Positions 38,996 to 48,919 are shown, counted from the stretch's first letter. The stretch is DNA of 64,000 nt from an uncultured Lachnospiraceae bacterium (GCA_944383545.1 CALWPY010000008.1:1-64000); one strand, 5' to 3'. Program-made: numbers and translations. Notes: generated by a model from the sequence alone, not told the origin.

Positions 38996-41857
38996 TTATT
39001 TTTCCAAAAAAATCCTTACCTTTTCTTCATATAAAGAATCATGTCCATATATTTCAAGCGCCCTCTTATAGCTTTCAAGTGCCTTTTCATTTTCACCCAT
39101 ATCCTCATAGATAAGACCTCTTACATACCATGCATGATGGTTTTCTTTAAATAACGCTAATTTTCCCCGGGGCTTTGCAAGAGCATCTGAAATTGCCTGA
39201 AGGGCTGTGTCGTATTCACCTAAACCGAGATAAACCTCTGCCTTTCTGATATAGGTATAATCATCATCTGCATCCTTTACCTGCTCTATCGCCATATCAA
39301 TATATTTTTTATATTCAGGCTTGGTAATGTCATCAGTTTTACTGACTGCCATAAGATACGGTCCCAAAATGTAGGCGTCCATTTCAGTATCAAGCTCGAT
39401 TGCCTTTAAAAACATTTCTTTTGCTTCTTCATACATTTCATGGTCAAGATAAATAAGTCCCATTGAGCGGTATATCAGATAATCATCAGGATTATTTTTT
39501 AATGCACGTAAAAAAGTCTTATATGCGTCGTCAATGCGCCCTTCATTTCCGTAATAACAGCATAAATTCCCGATTAAATACTGAACGAGCGATTCACCCT
39601 TAAGTTCACTGATACAATTTTCCATAAATTCAACACAGGATGAAAAATTATTCATACGGATAAAAACTTCCGCATGGTCAATTACATAATTATCGTTTAG
39701 TCCAAATTCTTCTTCACATTCTGTATAGACATCCGATGCCTCTTTATACTTTTTCATGCAGCAAAGTGCTGCTGCCTTACCGGTATATGCACGTTTTCTG
39801 TAATTTGGTCTGTCAGATTCTTTAAGTACCTTTTCATATATAGAAATACTTTTTTCAAACTCTCCGAGAATATGATATGTTCCCGCAATCCTGCACATGA
39901 CATTTTTATTTCCCGGGTCACATTTTAATGTCTCCTGATAAAATACAAGGCTCTTTTGATAATCCCCAATCCAGCTGAGATTTGTGGCAAGCAGGCCATA
40001 AACGTCAAATATGTCTCTTAAATCAGACTCGCCCTTATTAACCCTTTCCAAAATTCCTAAAAGAACTTCATTTGATGCCTTATAATTCTCCTTAAGACCC
40101 ATCATTCTTGCCCGCTGCAGTTCTATCTTATCGCTCTTTCCCTGAAGCGCATCAAAGCGTCCTATAACCCGTTCCATATCCTCTGCACTGTCCCAGTCCC
40201 AGAACATGGAAAGCATAAGGTCATAAGGCTCTACGGCATATGCATAAACCGAAAGAGCATGCTCACACGCATTTATTGACTGCTCATACTCGTCAAGCAT
40301 ATAAAAGCTTTTTGCCATATAAAGATATGCGTAAAAGTTATCTTTCTTTTTTAAGATGTCCTTACAGGCAGCAATACTTCTCTGATACTTTCCACAATCA
40401 TATTCAAGTACACAAAGTAATTCTTTAGCATTCTCCATCAAAGCATTTTCTTCTGACAATGCTTTTTCCAGATAAGGTCTCGCTTCATCATATTTTTTAA
40501 GCTTTATATAACATTCAGCAATAAAATAGCAGGCACTGTTACTATTAACATACCCATATCTCCATTTTTTACCTTCTCTTTTTTCAGGAGTATTTTCCAG
40601 TTCATCCTTCCATATAAAGAAGCATTCCAGTGCTTTTTCCGGTTCATCATTATAAAGAAGGTTTCTGCCTAGCAGACCATAATACTTCCCTCTATTTTCA
40701 TCTGAAGGCGTAAAATCATTTAATACATTTACAGCTTCGTCCAATAAATTATTTCTGTAATAGCACCATGCCAGTTTTATTTTTAGGTTATCATCATCAG
40801 GATTTTCAGAAATTTTATTAATAAGCTCTTCTTTAAGTCCGTCATTTGCCCTCATCATTTTTGTCATTGCCCATTCATCAGAGCCATTTATGTCAAGCAG
40901 GTCCAAAAAAATATCCCTGGACTTTTCATATTCACCAACAGCATAGTAGTAATTACCCATTCTGCTTTTTACACTGTAATCCTCAGGCTCGAGCTCCTCT
41001 GCCTTACTGTAATGCTTTCCTGCCTCGGAATACGCATTCCTCAGCATTGCAAAATCTCCACAGGAAATCAGAATGTAACTGTCTTCAGGATATTTTTTTA
41101 AGAGTGCTTCAGCCTGTCTCTGTATTTTTTCCATTTCATCAGAATGTTTTTCAACTCTCTCTTCTTTTGATTCAACCTTGGGACTTATTTCATGCAGATA
41201 ATGCCAAAGCTTACAAACTTCCATATAGGGATGATAAATATTAAATCCTTCTATTTTCTCTATAAGTCTTTGTTCTTCATCTAAATCTGCTCCTCTGAGT
41301 GCATTGTCCAGTTCATAATATGTACTGATAAATTCTTCCACATCATCCGACGGATTATCAAAGAGTGCATAATTTATTGTATCTTTATACGTGCTATTTG
41401 CGATTATAAAATCTATCAGTCTCTCCGGATATTTTTCTACAAACTCATCCCTGTTTTCCCTTATATCCAGATTTTCAGCAATCAGCTTAAATACATCATG
41501 TGGAAGGTAGTTTTTTTCCATAATAAATTCCAGCAAAACATTTTTTGCATAATCTGACGTATCAAGAGATATAAATTCATCCCTGTTTAATACTTTCTGC
41601 CACTCATCAGGATTAATACGCCTTCCAAAATCAGAATAAAGCTCAGAAAGATATTTTTTTAATTCATCCTCTTCCTCCTGTTCTTCTGTTTCTTCAGACT
41701 GAGCATAAGAAAGAGCCTCCTGATACGCATTTCTAAGCTGCATAAACCCCTCGGCATCATCTTCAGGATTAACCTTAACAAGCAGGTTTCTGTATGCATT
41801 TTTAATTTTATCTATGTCTTTTGTCTTATCAATTCCGAGAACTTTCCACTTATCCAT
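38996..41857 (-). CDS. Large TPR protein with degenerate N-terminal J-like domain
   Basis: A 953-residue, strongly acidic, cytoplasmic protein. Residues 1-60 (MDKWKVLGIDKTKDIDKIKN) match the J-domain fold, but the HPD that activates Hsp70 is replaced by NPE at 30-32. A Glu-rich stretch follows, then a helical region and, from about residue 255, some fifteen tetratricopeptide repeats (for example YLIYRSMGLIYLDHEMYEEA). Such proteins act as scaffolds; the partner is unknown. ATG 41857 is preceded by GGAGGGG and by an A/T hairpin (41879-41900). Confidence 0.8.
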   Translation of the reverse strand: MDKWKVLGIDKTKDIDKIKNAYRNLLVKVNPEDDAEGFMQLRNAYQEALSYAQSEETEEQEEEDELKKYLSELYSDFGRRINPDEWQKVLNRDEFISLDTSDYAKNVLLEFIMEKNYLPHDVFKLIAENLDIRENRDEFVEKYPERLIDFIIANSTYKDTINYALFDNPSDDVEEFISTYYELDNALRGADLDEEQRLIEKIEGFNIYHPYMEVCKLWHYLHEISPKVESKEERVEKHSDEMEKIQRQAEALLKKYPEDSYILISCGDFAMLRNAYSEAGKHYSKAEELEPEDYSVKSRMGNYYYAVGEYEKSRDIFLDLLDINGSDEWAMTKMMRANDGLKEELINKISENPDDDNLKIKLAWCYYRNNLLDEAVNVLNDFTPSDENRGKYYGLLGRNLLYNDEPEKALECFFIWKDELENTPEKREGKKWRYGYVNSNSACYFIAECYIKLKKYDEARPYLEKALSEENALMENAKELLCVLEYDCGKYQRSIAACKDILKKKDNFYAYLYMAKSFYMLDEYEQSINACEHALSVYAYAVEPYDLMLSMFWDWDSAEDMERVIGRFDALQGKSDKIELQRARMMGLKENYKASNEVLLGILERVNKGESDLRDIFDVYGLLATNLSWIGDYQKSLVFYQETLKCDPGNKNVMCRIAGTYHILGEFEKSISIYEKVLKESDRPNYRKRAYTGKAAALCCMKKYKEASDVYTECEEEFGLNDNYVIDHAEVFIRMNNFSSCVEFMENCISELKGESLVQYLIGNLCCYYGNEGRIDDAYKTFLRALKNNPDDYLIYRSMGLIYLDHEMYEEAKEMFLKAIELDTEMDAYILGPYLMAVSKTDDITKPEYKKYIDMAIEQVKDADDDYTYIRKAEVYLGLGEYDTALQAISDALAKPRGKLALFKENHHAWYVRGLIYEDMGENEKALESYKRALEIYGHDSLYEEKVRIFLEK

Positions 41858-41927
41858 AAATCAAATTTCCCCTCCATTTTTTTATTTTCAAAAATAAAAA
41901 AGTACCGATATGTTTTTTGTAATCGTT

Positions 41928-42602
41928 TTAGTCTTCTATACTTTTAAGGACTTTAAATTTCTTTTTATCCGTCTCAATCATCCCCTGTTTGCATAATTTG
42001 CCAATCTCAACAGATAACCCGCTTCTATCTACGCCAAGATAGTCCGCAAGTTCCTGACGATTAAATGGTATTTCAAAACTGACACTGCCTTTTTTCTTCG
42101 CCTGTATCATAAGATATGTCATCAGCTTTTCTCTCGTTGTGCGCTTAGAAGTAATCTCTAATTTCTGATGAAATATAAGATTTTTCGTTGCCACAACCTT
42201 CATGAGGTTATAAATAATCTGCTGATGAAATCCACAGGAATTACTGCAGGAATTGTTAAGCCGCAAATAATCCATAAGCATTACCTCTGTATCTTCAACC
42301 GCAACCACATCTATGGGAATAGATTTTACGTCTGCACAGGCAAATGATTCCCCAAACAGTTCAGAAGGCTCAATATCAGCAACAATACTTCTGTTTCCAA
42401 AAAAATCAACTCGTATGACCTGGGCATAACCCGCCAGGACAATTCCAATATATCTTGCAGGGTCACCCTCTGCTATGATTTTTTCTTTTTTGTGAAATTT
42501 AACTACCCTTGAGCCAAGACAATCGAGCATTGCAAAAAAATCGTTATCTGCAATCCCCTGAAACAACGGACACTTTCGCAATACATCAATATATTTTTTC
42601 AT
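41928..42602 (-). CDS. Crp/Fnr-family transcriptional regulator
   Basis: A 224-residue regulator with an N-terminal cyclic-nucleotide-binding-type barrel (FHKKEKIIAEGDPARYIGIVLAG, GESFA) and a C-terminal Crp helix-turn-helix (RQELADYLGVDRSGLSVEIGKL). It lacks the usual four-cysteine N-terminal cluster of Fnr, though it has CSNSC in the middle. Clostridial relatives often respond to redox or metabolic signals; the effector here is unknown. ATG 42602 follows GGAGGG; the frame upstream crosses the promoter. Confidence 0.9.
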   Translation of the reverse strand: MKKYIDVLRKCPLFQGIADNDFFAMLDCLGSRVVKFHKKEKIIAEGDPARYIGIVLAGYAQVIRVDFFGNRSIVADIEPSELFGESFACADVKSIPIDVVAVEDTEVMLMDYLRLNNSCSNSCGFHQQIIYNLMKVVATKNLIFHQKLEITSKRTTREKLMTYLMIQAKKKGSVSFEIPFNRQELADYLGVDRSGLSVEIGKLCKQGMIETDKKKFKVLKSIED

Positions 42603-42616
42603 ACAGCCCTCCGTTT

Positions 42617-42630
42617 GTTGAATTTTCAAC
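42617..42630 (-). promoter_or_regulatory. Palindromic Crp/Fnr-type operator candidate
   Basis: GTTGAA-TT-TTCAAC, a perfect 14-base palindrome between the start point and the ribosome binding site of the regulator gene. It contains TTGA/TCAA half-sites like those of the Crp/Fnr family but four rather than six bases apart. The position suits autorepression. Confidence 0.5.
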
Positions 42631-42645
42631 ATACTTTCGGATTTT

Positions 42646-42674
42646 ATTGTATTATAATAGCTCAGGAAAGTCAA
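42646..42674 (-). promoter_or_regulatory. Promoter of the Crp/Fnr-family gene
   Basis: Minus-strand TTGACT (42674-42669), 17-base spacer, TACAAT (42651-42646). Confidence 0.6.
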
Positions 42675-42715
42675 TGAACTACGTATAAATACTTAAATAT
42701 GAAAAATCTTTCGAT

Positions 42716-43156
42716 TTACTTTTCCCACTTAAATATTATAAACCCTGCCACTGCAAGTATTATTCCTATCAGCTTATGCCACTCAAAGCTTACCTTTTCC
42801 ACTTCAAACCATCCGAAAAGCTCGATTAAATATGCAATGATAAGCTGTGAAATTACTATTGCCAGTACCGCCTTTGCAGGTCCGAGAGATGACATGGCAC
42901 TGATTACCGACCATGTTATAAATGCTCCTATTACACCGCCAAGTAACATGTATTTGTTATCTACCTTTAAAAGACTTAAGACAGGCGCATTATTTCTTTC
43001 AAATATAAGCCACAGTGCAAGACATACGATAAAACCTGTAATCTGTACCCATGCCGCAGTGAGCCACATACCTGTCTGTTTTGTAATTCCTGTGTTAAAT
43101 ACTCCCTGAACACTCATCAGTGCGCCGGAAAGAAGTGCAATTAATAAACCCCACAT
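42716..43156 (-). CDS. DMT-superfamily transporter of the YdcZ (DUF606) type
   Basis: A 146-residue membrane protein with five hydrophobic segments, one half of a drug/metabolite transporter fold. Typical YdcZ features are the start MWGLLIALLSGALMSVQGVFN and the segment GPAKAVLAIVISQLIIAYLIE. Members probably work as dimers; the substrate is unknown. It is the fourth gene after argC, argJ and argB on the same strand, 103 bases behind argB, and its start codon is inside a strong stem (see 43142-43238). Confidence 0.88.
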   Translation of the reverse strand: MWGLLIALLSGALMSVQGVFNTGITKQTGMWLTAAWVQITGFIVCLALWLIFERNNAPVLSLLKVDNKYMLLGGVIGAFITWSVISAMSSLGPAKAVLAIVISQLIIAYLIELFGWFEVEKVSFEWHKLIGIILAVAGFIIFKWEK

Positions 43157-43238
43157 ATACGCATTCTCCTGTTATACTTTGATGAATTTAAGCATTCCAA
43201 TATGCTTAATAATATTTTGCGCCATGTGGGGTTTATTA
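43142..43238 (-). promoter_or_regulatory. Long-range stem covering the ydcZ-like start codon
   Basis: The argB-ydcZ gap contains TAATAAACCCCACAT (minus strand, from 43238), the perfect complement of the first 15 coding bases of the next gene (ATGTGGGGTTTATTA, from 43156). Between the arms lie a further GCGC/GCGT pairing and a hairpin TTAAGCAT/ATGCTTAA (43188-43209), with the AGGAG site in the loop. In the RNA the ATG would be fully paired. Confidence 0.65.
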
Positions 43239-43259
43239 TTCATTTTTTTAAGTTTTATT

Positions 43260-44147
43260 TTAAAATAATGACTCCTTCAAAATAGCCGTACCGATACCCT
43301 TTTCGGTGAAGAACTCAAGTAAGAGACAGTGCTCAACACGTCCGTCGAGGATATGCACTCTGGAAACTCCGTTTTTCATTGCCTCGATACAGTTTGTGAG
43401 CTTAGGAAGCATACCGCCGCCTACAACACCCTTATCTATAAATTCCTGTGCCTCATGTATATCCATCTCAGAAATAAGAGTTTTCTTATTTGCAGGGTCG
43501 ATGAATACGCCTTCGATATCCGTAAGGAATACCAGCTTTTCTGCCTGTATTGCGGTTGCAACGGCACACGCTGCGTCATCTGCATTTATATTATAGCCGT
43601 GGAAGTCGTCTCCGATTCCGATAGGTGCTATTACAGGAATAAAGTCATTGTCTATCAGGGTATCAAGAATCTTACTGTCTGATGCCACAACTTCTCCTAC
43701 ATAGCCTATATCCTTTCCACCCGGCATCTTCTTATTTACATGAAGAAGTCCTGCGTCCTTTCCGCTTATTCCTACCGCCTTTAATCCCAATTTTTCCATC
43801 ATTGTAACAAGGCTCTTATTTACCTTTGAAAGCACCATTTCGGCAACCTCAAGAGTTTCTTCATCAGTTACACGCAGTCCGTTTATAAACTCTGATTCCT
43901 TTCCGAATTTACCCAGCCATTTATTTATTTCCTTTCCGCCGCCGTGTACAATAATGGGCTTAAGTCCGACCAGCTTAAGGAGTGCCACGTCTTTTATTAC
44001 GTTATACTTTAAGTTTTCATCAAGCATTGCACTTCCGCCGTATTTTACTACTATTTTTGAGCCGTTGAAACGCTGTATGTAAGGAAGCGCCTCAATCAGA
44101 GTCTGCGCCTTGGCAAGAATCTGTTCCATTGAATCATTATTTGTCAT
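43260..44147 (-). CDS. argB: Acetylglutamate kinase
   Basis: A 295-residue kinase of the amino acid kinase family that phosphorylates N-acetylglutamate, the second step to ornithine. It shows [20 protein letters not shown], the [10 protein letters not shown] region and the C-terminal GGGMLPKL. An N-terminal extension ([20 protein letters not shown]) of the kind found in arginine-sensitive forms is present, so feedback inhibition is possible. ATG 44147 follows AGGAGG; 20 bases after argJ. Confidence 0.97.
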   Translation of the reverse strand: MTNNDSMEQILAKAQTLIEALPYIQRFNGSKIVVKYGGSAMLDENLKYNVIKDVALLKLVGLKPIIVHGGGKEINKWLGKFGKESEFINGLRVTDEETLEVAEMVLSKVNKSLVTMMEKLGLKAVGISGKDAGLLHVNKKMPGGKDIGYVGEVVASDSKILDTLIDNDFIPVIAPIGIGDDFHGYNINADDAACAVATAIQAEKLVFLTDIEGVFIDPANKKTLISEMDIHEAQEFIDKGVVGGGMLPKLTNCIEAMKNGVSRVHILDGRVEHCLLLEFFTEKGIGTAILKESLF

Positions 44148-44167
44148 TTTATTATTTCCTCCTGTTT

Positions 44168-45400
44168 TTATGAACGGTAATCCGCATTAATTTTTACATA
44201 ATCATATGTTAAATCACAGCCCCATGCAACGGCTGACTCATTTCCTGATTTGATGTCAATAAATGCTTTTATAAAATCAGGTGAAAGTATTTCAAGTGCC
44301 TTTTCTTCGCTGAAGTCTGTTGCCATTCCGTTTTCAACAAGCTTTATTTCTCCATTTGCACTCATCATTGTAATATCTACTTTGAGAGGGTCAAATTCAG
44401 CTCCCGAATATCCCATTGCACATAAAATTCTTCCCCAGTTTGCATCTTTTCCGTATATTGCACACTTTGTAAGATTAGATGTAATAACGGATTTTGCCAA
44501 AACCTTTGCAGTTTCATAATCAGGTGCACCTGCTACCTCTGCCTCAAAAAGTCTGGTTGCTCCCTCACCGTCTCCGGCTATCTGCTTTGCAAGATATGTG
44601 GTAACTACGCTTAAGGCCTCTTTAAATACAGTATAATCCTCGTTTTCCGAATCAATCTTTTCATTGCCTGCCATGCCGTTTGCAAGAAGAAGAACGGTAT
44701 CATTTGTAGATGTATCTCCGTCAACTGAAACCATATTAAAAGTCTTATCCACATTTTCTTTAAGTGCCTTAAGCATTAACTCATACTCTATATCTGCATC
44801 AGTTGTGATAAATCCAAGCATTGTTCCCATGTTTGGATGAATCATTCCTGAGCCCTTGCACATTGCACCCATTTTTACGGTTTTTCCGCCTAAGGAAAAC
44901 TCAACTGCTATTTCCTTCTTATGTGTATCTGTTGTAAGTATCGCCTCAGAAGCATCTATTGCAGCTTCCCTGCTAAAAGAAAGTGCATCTTTAAGCAAAT
45001 CCACACCATTCTTTATTTTGTCCATAGGGAGTCTGAATCCAATAACTCCTGTTGATGCAACGAGGACATTTTCTGCCGGAAGCCCAAGCTTTTCTCCTGC
45101 GTATTCTGCCGTACTTTTTGCATCCTCATAACCTGCATCTCCTGTGCAGGCATTTGCAATGCCTGAATTTATTACTACAGCCTGCGCTTTTTTTACATCA
45201 TACACAATCTTTTTATCCCAGAGTACAGGTGCGGCTTTTACTACATTTTTTGTAAATGTACCGGCGCATACAGCATTCTTTTCACTGTATATCATCGCCA
45301 TGTCTTTATTTGTTTTTCCTTCTTTTATACCTGCACGAAGTCCTGCTGCCTTAAATCCCGAAGGCGCAGTAACTCCGCCGTCTATAACCTTTATATCCAT
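44168..45400 (-). CDS. argJ: Bifunctional ornithine acetyltransferase/N-acetylglutamate synthase
   Basis: A 410-residue enzyme that moves the acetyl group from N-acetylornithine to glutamate, recycling it. The self-cleavage site is seen in [15 protein letters not shown], with the Thr that becomes the nucleophile of the beta chain; the alpha chain has [11 protein letters not shown] and the C-terminus [17 protein letters not shown]. It lies 15 bases after argC, in one operon with argC and argB. No argD or argF is in the window. Confidence 0.97.
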   Translation of the reverse strand: MDIKVIDGGVTAPSGFKAAGLRAGIKEGKTNKDMAMIYSEKNAVCAGTFTKNVVKAAPVLWDKKIVYDVKKAQAVVINSGIANACTGDAGYEDAKSTAEYAGEKLGLPAENVLVASTGVIGFRLPMDKIKNGVDLLKDALSFSREAAIDASEAILTTDTHKKEIAVEFSLGGKTVKMGAMCKGSGMIHPNMGTMLGFITTDADIEYELMLKALKENVDKTFNMVSVDGDTSTNDTVLLLANGMAGNEKIDSENEDYTVFKEALSVVTTYLAKQIAGDGEGATRLFEAEVAGAPDYETAKVLAKSVITSNLTKCAIYGKDANWGRILCAMGYSGAEFDPLKVDITMMSANGEIKLVENGMATDFSEEKALEILSPDFIKAFIDIKSGNESAVAWGCDLTYDYVKINADYRS

Positions 45401-45415
45401 ATTTAAGTCCTTTCC

Positions 45416-46456
45416 CTATGGAAACATCGGAGGCATCTTAAGTCCCTCTGTTTCATCAAATCCTGATACAATATTCATGTTCTGTACCGCCTGTCCTGCG
45501 GCACCTTTTACAAGATTGTCAAGAGCCCCCATTACAACTATTCTGTTTGTTCTCTTATCAAGTACAAATCCGATATCAGTATAGTTGCTTCCCTCAACAA
45601 ATCTGGTTTCAGGACATGTGCCCTGCTTTAAGAGCCTTATAAATCTCTCATTTCCGTAATATTTCTCATAAATTGCCCTTACATCACTTTCCGTAACATC
45701 TTTCTTAAGTGAAGCATATGCAGTCACAAGAATCCCCCTATTCATAGGCACTAAATGAGGCGTAAAATTGATTGTTATAGGGGAGCCGTTTGCAATTCCA
45801 AGCTGCTCCTCAATTTCAGGAGTGTGTCTGTGGGTTGTAACTCCGTATGCTTTCATGCTCTCATTTACTTCACAAAAAAGATTTGCAACCTTTGCACCTC
45901 TTCCTGCACCTGATGTACCTGATTTTGCATCAACAATTATCGTATTTGCATCTATAATCTGCTCTTTTACAAGAGGATAAAGTGAAAGTATTGAGCACGT
46001 TGTATAACAGCCCGGATTAGCAATAAGCCTTGCCCCTCGTATATCCTCTCTGTTTATCTCACAAAGTCCGTACACAGCTTCATCAATATACTGAGGGCTT
46101 TTATGCTCTATTTTATACCATTTTTCATATACAGAAACATCCTTTAGTCTGAAATCCGCACTTAAATCAATAACCTTACACCTTTCAAGTATTTCTTCAT
46201 TTATAAGAGAGGCACACAGTCCCTGCGGAGTAGCAGTAAATATTACATCCGCTTTCTTTGAAAGCTCATCCATGTTATCGTCCATACACTTAGCATCGAC
46301 AATCTCGAAAAGATTTCCGTAAACCTCACTGTAATCTTTATCTATGTAACTTCTCGAGCCGTACCATACGATTTCTGCTTCCTTATGTCCTAAAAGAAGT
46401 CGTACAAGCTCCTGTCCCGCATACCCTGTTGCGCCTATTATACCGACCTTAACCAT
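45416..46456 (-). CDS. argC: N-acetyl-gamma-glutamyl-phosphate reductase
   Basis: A 346-residue NADPH-dependent reductase for the third step of arginine synthesis. It has the nucleotide motif GIIGATGYAGQELVRLL, the catalytic cysteine in ANPGCYTT and the conserved THRHTPEIEEQL. ATG 46456 follows AGGAGG. First gene of argC-argJ-argB, divergent from argG. Confidence 0.98.
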   Translation of the reverse strand: MVKVGIIGATGYAGQELVRLLLGHKEAEIVWYGSRSYIDKDYSEVYGNLFEIVDAKCMDDNMDELSKKADVIFTATPQGLCASLINEEILERCKVIDLSADFRLKDVSVYEKWYKIEHKSPQYIDEAVYGLCEINREDIRGARLIANPGCYTTCSILSLYPLVKEQIIDANTIIVDAKSGTSGAGRGAKVANLFCEVNESMKAYGVTTHRHTPEIEEQLGIANGSPITINFTPHLVPMNRGILVTAYASLKKDVTESDVRAIYEKYYGNERFIRLLKQGTCPETRFVEGSNYTDIGFVLDKRTNRIVVMGALDNLVKGAAGQAVQNMNIVSGFDETEGLKMPPMFP

Positions 46457-46504
46457 ATAAGCCTCCTATTGTATATTACTAAATAAAGTATATCACTGTA
46501 TGGG

Positions 46505-46533
46505 ATTATAACGCTCATTACTTCAATATGCAA
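46505..46533 (-). promoter_or_regulatory. Promoter of argCJB
   Basis: Minus-strand TTGCAT (46533-46528), 17-base spacer, TATAAT (46510-46505). The -35 box is part of a TTGCATATT element shared with the ArgR-type site. Confidence 0.75.
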
Positions 46534-46568
46534 GCTCTTTTTATATTTTTTGTATATTTTATGTATAT

Positions 46569-46586
46569 TTTGCATATTTATTCATT
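46569..46586 (-). promoter_or_regulatory. ArgR/AhrC-type ARG box
   Basis: Read on the minus strand, AATGAATAAATATGCAAA agrees with the Bacillus AhrC box CATGAATAAAAATKCAAK at 15 of 18 positions. It is in the middle of the argC-argG divergent region, so one ArgR hexamer could repress both. Confidence 0.65.
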
Positions 46587-46613
46587 TTTATTCCATTTTT
46601 TCTATGAAAGGCA

Positions 46614-46642
46614 TTGCATATTGTAAGATTTTATTATATAGT
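46614..46642 (+). promoter_or_regulatory. Promoter of argG
   Basis: TTGCAT (46614-46619), 17-base spacer, TATAGT (46637-46642). Confidence 0.75.
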
Positions 46643-46681
46643 AATTAAATAAAAAGAAAAACTGTTCAGGAGGAAATTGAG

Positions 46682-47899
46682 ATGAAGGAAAAAGTTGTTC
46701 TTGCCTATTCAGGCGGACTTGATACAACTGCCATTATTCCATGGTTAAAGGAAAATTATAATTATGATGTAATCTGCGCCTGCATCGACGTAGGTCAGGA
46801 AAGCGAGCTTGACGGACTTGAAGAAAGAGCCAAGTATTCAGGAGCAGAGAAATTATATATCGTAGATGTTGTTGATGAATTTTGTGATGAATACATCATG
46901 CCTGCAGTTGAGGCAAATGCCGTATACGAGAACAAATATCTCCTCGGAACTTCTTTTGCAAGACCACTTATTGCAAAGAAGCTGGTTGAGATTGCAAGAA
47001 AAGAAGGCGCTACTGCCATTTGTCACGGTGCAACCGGAAAGGGTAATGACCAGGTACGTTTTGAGCTTTCAATCAAGGCACTTGCACCTGATATTAAAAT
47101 AATAGCTGCTTGGCGTCAGCCTGAATGGACAATGGATTCCCGTGAGTCAGAAATCGAATACTGCAAGGCTCATGGTATTGAGCTTCCGTTTGACGCATCA
47201 CAGTCTTACAGCCGTGACAGAAACATCTGGCACATAAGCCACGAGGGACTTGAACTTGAGGATCCTGCTAACGAGCCTGATTATGAACATCTGCTTGTTC
47301 TTGGTACATATCCTGAAAAAGCACCTGATGAAGCTGAATATGTAACAATGACATTTGAAAAGGGTATACCTACTTCAGTAAACGGTGAAAAGATGAAGGT
47401 TTCAGATATCATACGTACATTAAACAAGCTTGGCGGAAAGCACGGAATCGGTATTGTTGATATAGTAGAAAACAGAGTTGTAGGAATGAAATCCCGTGGT
47501 GTATATGAAACACCGGGCGGAACAATCCTTATGGAAGCTCATATGCAGCTTGAGGAACTCATTCTTGACAGAGACACATTAGATTACAAAAAACTTGTAA
47601 GTGTTAAATTTGCGGACCTTATTTATGAAGGAAAGTGGTTTTGCCCACTTCGTGAGGCTCTTCAGGCATTTATTGAAAAGACTCAGGAGCGCGTTACAGG
47701 TGAAGTTAAGTTTAAGCTTTACAAGGGTAACATCATAAAGGCAGGTACAACTTCTCCATATTCACTCTATTCAGAGTCTATCGCAAGCTTTACAACAGGC
47801 GACCTCTACGACCACAAGGACGCTGAAGGATTTATCAATCTCTTCGGACTTCCAATGAAGGTGCGTGCAATGCTTGACCAGGAGAGAGAAAGTAAATAA
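46682..47899 (+). CDS. argG: Argininosuccinate synthase
   Basis: A 405-residue enzyme that joins citrulline and aspartate with ATP, the step before argininosuccinate lyase. It has the N-type ATP pyrophosphatase P-loop [24 protein letters not shown] and [18 protein letters not shown] 46682 follows AGGAGG. It is one of two plus-strand genes and faces argCJB across a shared regulatory region. No argH follows; a terminator closes the unit. Confidence 0.98.
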   Translation: MKEKVVLAYSGGLDTTAIIPWLKENYNYDVICACIDVGQESELDGLEERAKYSGAEKLYIVDVVDEFCDEYIMPAVEANAVYENKYLLGTSFARPLIAKKLVEIARKEGATAICHGATGKGNDQVRFELSIKALAPDIKIIAAWRQPEWTMDSRESEIEYCKAHGIELPFDASQSYSRDRNIWHISHEGLELEDPANEPDYEHLLVLGTYPEKAPDEAEYVTMTFEKGIPTSVNGEKMKVSDIIRTLNKLGGKHGIGIVDIVENRVVGMKSRGVYETPGGTILMEAHMQLEELILDRDTLDYKKLVSVKFADLIYEGKWFCPLREALQAFIEKTQERVTGEVKFKLYKGNIIKAGTTSPYSLYSESIASFTTGDLYDHKDAEGFINLFGLPMKVRAMLDQERESK

Positions 47900-47925
47900 T
47901 CTGACTGATATATTACAGAATGCAA

Positions 47926-47960
47926 AAAGGCTTTGACCAACCGGTCAAGGCCTTTTTTAT
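47926..47960 (+). terminator. Terminator of argG
   Basis: AAAGGCTTTGACC (47926-47938) pairs with GGTCAAGGCCTTT (47943-47955), one mismatched position, followed by TTTAT. Confidence 0.85.
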
Positions 47961-47984
47961 TAATCAATCATGCAATTTAGTACA

Positions 47985-48851
47985 TCACTCTGCAAATCCA
48001 CCAGAATTCATTAAATCTGCCTCATTATATTCCTTAGGAGAAAAAGAATACTTTTTCTTAAATGCCCTGTAAAAACCTGTATAATTATTAAACCCGCTCA
48101 TAAAGCATGCCTCTTTTGCCGAAGCACCGTCTTCTATATATTTTTTTGCTGAAGCAAGCCTCTTTTCGGTAATATATTCTTTTATTGTGCAACCTGTTTC
48201 AGCTTTAAACCTGTGCATTATATAAGAGCGGTTCATATGCACGGCATCTGCTATATCATCTATGGAAAGCTGCTTCTTTATATTTTCATTTATATACCTT
48301 ATGATTTCCATTATTAAGTGATTTTGGGACACGGCATTTGCATACTCTGCTTCATGATTATTCAGAGAATCCAAAAGAAGTATCAAAAATTCTGTCAGTC
48401 GGCATTTCTGCAGAAGTTCACCGTTAAGACTTTCCCTGCATGCCTCATCCGAAATTTTTTCAGATATGTTTCTCAGAATATTTTTTCTTCCCTCATTTCC
48501 TCGTATAACATGAAAATCCCCTTTTCCGTCACTTCTAAGGAAAGATATAAGGCTCTCTTTTGTGAAATTATCAAAAAACTCCCGTGAAATATATATAATT
48601 ATACGTTCATACTCTGATTTATCATTTATCACCGGACGATGTATTTCTCCTGCGTCAACCAAAACTATATCATACGGTCGAAGTTCATACTGCCTTTCCT
48701 CTATAATGTAGCTTATATTTCCTTTTATCAGAATAAGTATTTTTATGAAATCATGATAATGCAGAGGAACTTCCATTTCAGGAATGTCTGAAAGGTGAAA
48801 AATCTTAAATTTTTCTTTTAAATATCCTCGGTTTTTGTATTTCTTTTCCAT
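47985..48851 (-). CDS. AraC-family transcriptional regulator
   Basis: A 288-residue regulator with an N-terminal cupin sensor (VPLHYHDFIKILILIKG, VDAGEIHRPV) and a C-terminal pair of helix-turn-helix motifs (LSIDDIADAVHMNRSYIMHR and ACFMSGFNNYTGFYRAFKKK). This arrangement is typical of sugar-responsive activators. It follows the endo-galactanase gene on the same strand, so control of galactan use is the natural guess. ATG 48851 has AGGAT upstream. Confidence 0.92.
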   Translation of the reverse strand: MEKKYKNRGYLKEKFKIFHLSDIPEMEVPLHYHDFIKILILIKGNISYIIEERQYELRPYDIVLVDAGEIHRPVINDKSEYERIIIYISREFFDNFTKESLISFLRSDGKGDFHVIRGNEGRKNILRNISEKISDEACRESLNGELLQKCRLTEFLILLLDSLNNHEAEYANAVSQNHLIMEIIRYINENIKKQLSIDDIADAVHMNRSYIMHRFKAETGCTIKEYITEKRLASAKKYIEDGASAKEACFMSGFNNYTGFYRAFKKKYSFSPKEYNEADLMNSGGFAE

Positions 48852-48870
48852 AACAATTATCCTATTTAAA

Positions 48871-48904
48871 AAGCTGTGTAATCCCGATAGAAATTACACA
48901 GCTT
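48871..48904 (-). terminator. Terminator between galactanase and AraC gene
   Basis: AAGCTGTGTAAT (48871-48882) pairs perfectly with its complement at 48893-48904, followed on the minus strand by TTTAAATAGG. Confidence 0.8.
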
Positions 48905-48919
48905 CAGATTAATTAATAT

